The position numbers were made by a program, and so were the translations under genes. DNA of 64,000 nt from Rhizobium sp. R634 (GTDB taxonomy: Bacteria; Pseudomonadota; Alphaproteobacteria; Rhizobiales; Rhizobiaceae): assembly GCF_002211305.1 (NCBI RefSeq), contig NZ_LOKW01000027.1, forward strand, positions 1 to 64,000, written 5' to 3'. Below are positions 63,122 through 64,000 of this stretch, in pieces. Numbering within the stretch: the first letter of the stretch is position 1; each line of letters begins with the position of its first letter. The notes under the pieces are model-generated. The model was not told the origin of the DNA. It did not search any database and saw only the letters and a list, made by a program, of their open reading frames with translations.

Positions 63122-64000
63122 ATGATGGAACGTTCGTTTTTGACGATTGCCGCTGGCGAGAATAGTGACGCGATACGCGCGCTTTCTGCCCCGGCGCGCA
63201 TCGAGATTCTCAAGCTGCTCTGCGCCAAAGGGCCGATGAATATCAATGATATCGCCCGCGCGCTGTCCCTCCCCCAATCCACGGTCGCAACGGGCATTCA
63301 GATTTTGGAAGATGCGCGGCTCGTCGACTCGCAACTGGCCAAGGCCCGCAAAGGCAACCAGAAGATCTGCTCGGCGATCTATAGCGAGATCCTGATCAGC
63401 TTCGAGGAAAGTGCCGCCCAGCGGGCCAATAATATCATCGAAGTCGAGATGCCGGTGGGCCTGTACACCAGCTGCGACGTGCATGCGCCATGCGGTCTTT
63501 GCTCCACCGAGAGCGTCATCGGTCCCCTTGATGTGCCGGACTATTTCCTTGATCCGCAGCGCATGCAGGCCGGGCTCGTCTGGTTCGGCAGGGGCTATGT
63601 CGAATACAAATTTCCTAATAATGCCAAGGTGTTGAATAAGGATATCCGTGCCATCGAATTTTCGCTGGAACTGTCTTCCGAGGTGCCCGGCACCAATCCG
63701 GACTGGCCGTCCGACATCACGCTCTGGGTCAATGGCATGGCGATTGGAACCTGGACGTCGCCCGGCGATTATGGCGACAAGCGCGGCGCCTTCACCCCGG
63801 CCTGGTGGAAGCTCGAAGGTTCGCAATATGGGGCGATGAAGACCTGGCGCATCTCGACGCGCGGAACCTTCATCGACGGTGTCGCCGCGTCGAATGTTAC
63901 GCTCGCCGATCTCGCGCTCGGTCAGCATTCGTCCATTCGGCTCCGCGTCGGCATCGCGGAGAATGCCGGTCATACCGGCGGCGTCAATATTTTCGGCCGC
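63122..64000 (+). CDS. ArsR-like winged-helix regulator with C-terminal beta-rich domain, 3' part missing
   Basis: The 293 residues shown begin MMERSFLTIAAGENSDAIRA and run off the right edge. A winged helix-turn-helix (about residues 20-90: LSAPARIEILKLLCAKGPMNINDIARALSLPQSTVATGIQILEDA) is followed by a long region with CDVHAPCGLC (three cysteines, a possible metal site), WFGRGYVEYKFPN and LWVNGMAIGTWTSPGDYGDKRG. The ArsR-type DNA-binding domain is clear. The extra domain resembles none I can name with certainty. It may control a sugar gene cluster to the right. Confidence 0.82.
   Translation, partial: MMERSFLTIAAGENSDAIRALSAPARIEILKLLCAKGPMNINDIARALSLPQSTVATGIQILEDARLVDSQLAKARKGNQKICSAIYSEILISFEESAAQRANNIIEVEMPVGLYTSCDVHAPCGLCSTESVIGPLDVPDYFLDPQRMQAGLVWFGRGYVEYKFPNNAKVLNKDIRAIEFSLELSSEVPGTNPDWPSDITLWVNGMAIGTWTSPGDYGDKRGAFTPAWWKLEGSQYGAMKTWRISTRGTFIDGVAASNVTLADLALGQHSSIRLRVGIAENAGHTGGVNIFGR

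Overview
The window is GC-rich chromosomal or chromid-like DNA from an alphaproteobacterium. It is almost certainly a Rhizobium close to R. leguminosarum/etli. The evidence is the density of ABC transporters, a RopA-type porin, the pca and kdp operon layouts, several Ku/LigD genes, short mosaic palindromes of the kind known from rhizobia, and EcfG-type (GGAAC-N16/17-CGTT) promoters. No rRNA, tRNA, CRISPR array, phage or insertion sequence was found. Most genes sit in tight, co-directional operons typical of a core-like replicon.

Layout, left half. Positions 1-5.7 kb (minus): a branched-chain-amino-acid-type ABC operon (binding protein, two ATPases, two permeases) ending in a GMC-family alcohol dehydrogenase cut by the window edge, with a divergent LysR regulator. 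6.9-12.1 kb: a KdgF-like cupin, glutaryl-CoA dehydrogenase, a DUF4126 membrane protein overlapping a disulfide reductase-like flavoprotein, a DedA protein and a xylitol/polyol dehydrogenase. 12.4-21.9 kb: a CopC-like protein, then a complete potassium operon (27-aa peptide, kdpF, A, B, C, D, E) followed by an EIIA-Ntr (ptsN) paralogue. 22-29.4 kb: a porin, a complete sulfate ABC transporter (sbp-cysT-cysW-cysA), a lipoprotein cell-wall hydrolase and peptidase T.

Middle and right. 29.6-35.2 kb is a non-homologous end-joining (NHEJ) locus: a three-domain LigD facing an operon of two Ku genes plus a ligase-only protein. 35.4-41.6 kb: a GntR-regulated operon of a CUT1 sugar-type ABC transporter with a cystathionine-lyase-like PLP enzyme. 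41.8-45.8 kb: a ferric-iron-type ABC transporter. 46-56.5 kb is a stress and repair block: an EEP nuclease/phosphatase-like protein, cardiolipin synthase, a UdgX uracil-DNA glycosylase, small stress-type proteins (DUF2934, KGG-like, DUF3175), a GST, and the operon glgX - topoisomerase IB - LigD polymerase-only protein. 56.5-64 kb: an SDR, an MFS carrier, a GNAT acetyltransferase, the pcaIJF beta-ketoadipate operon with divergent pcaR, and a truncated ArsR-like regulator.

The most interesting pattern is regulatory. Sequences matching the alphaproteobacterial general-stress sigma factor EcfG promoter precede ligD, the ku-ku-lig operon, the glgX-topoIB-polymerase operon, the DUF2934 gene, a small membrane-protein gene, the KGG-DUF3175-GST operon and, more weakly, udgX. 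Each lies 25-35 bases upstream of a start codon. This joins about 25 kb of apparently separate genes into one putative stress-induced program of DNA break repair, uracil handling and osmotic/glycogen metabolism. A second pattern is the placement of palindromic elements inside transport operons (livF/livH, SBP/permease, fbpA/fbpB, kdpA/kdpB, kdpC/kdpD), where protein stoichiometry must change.
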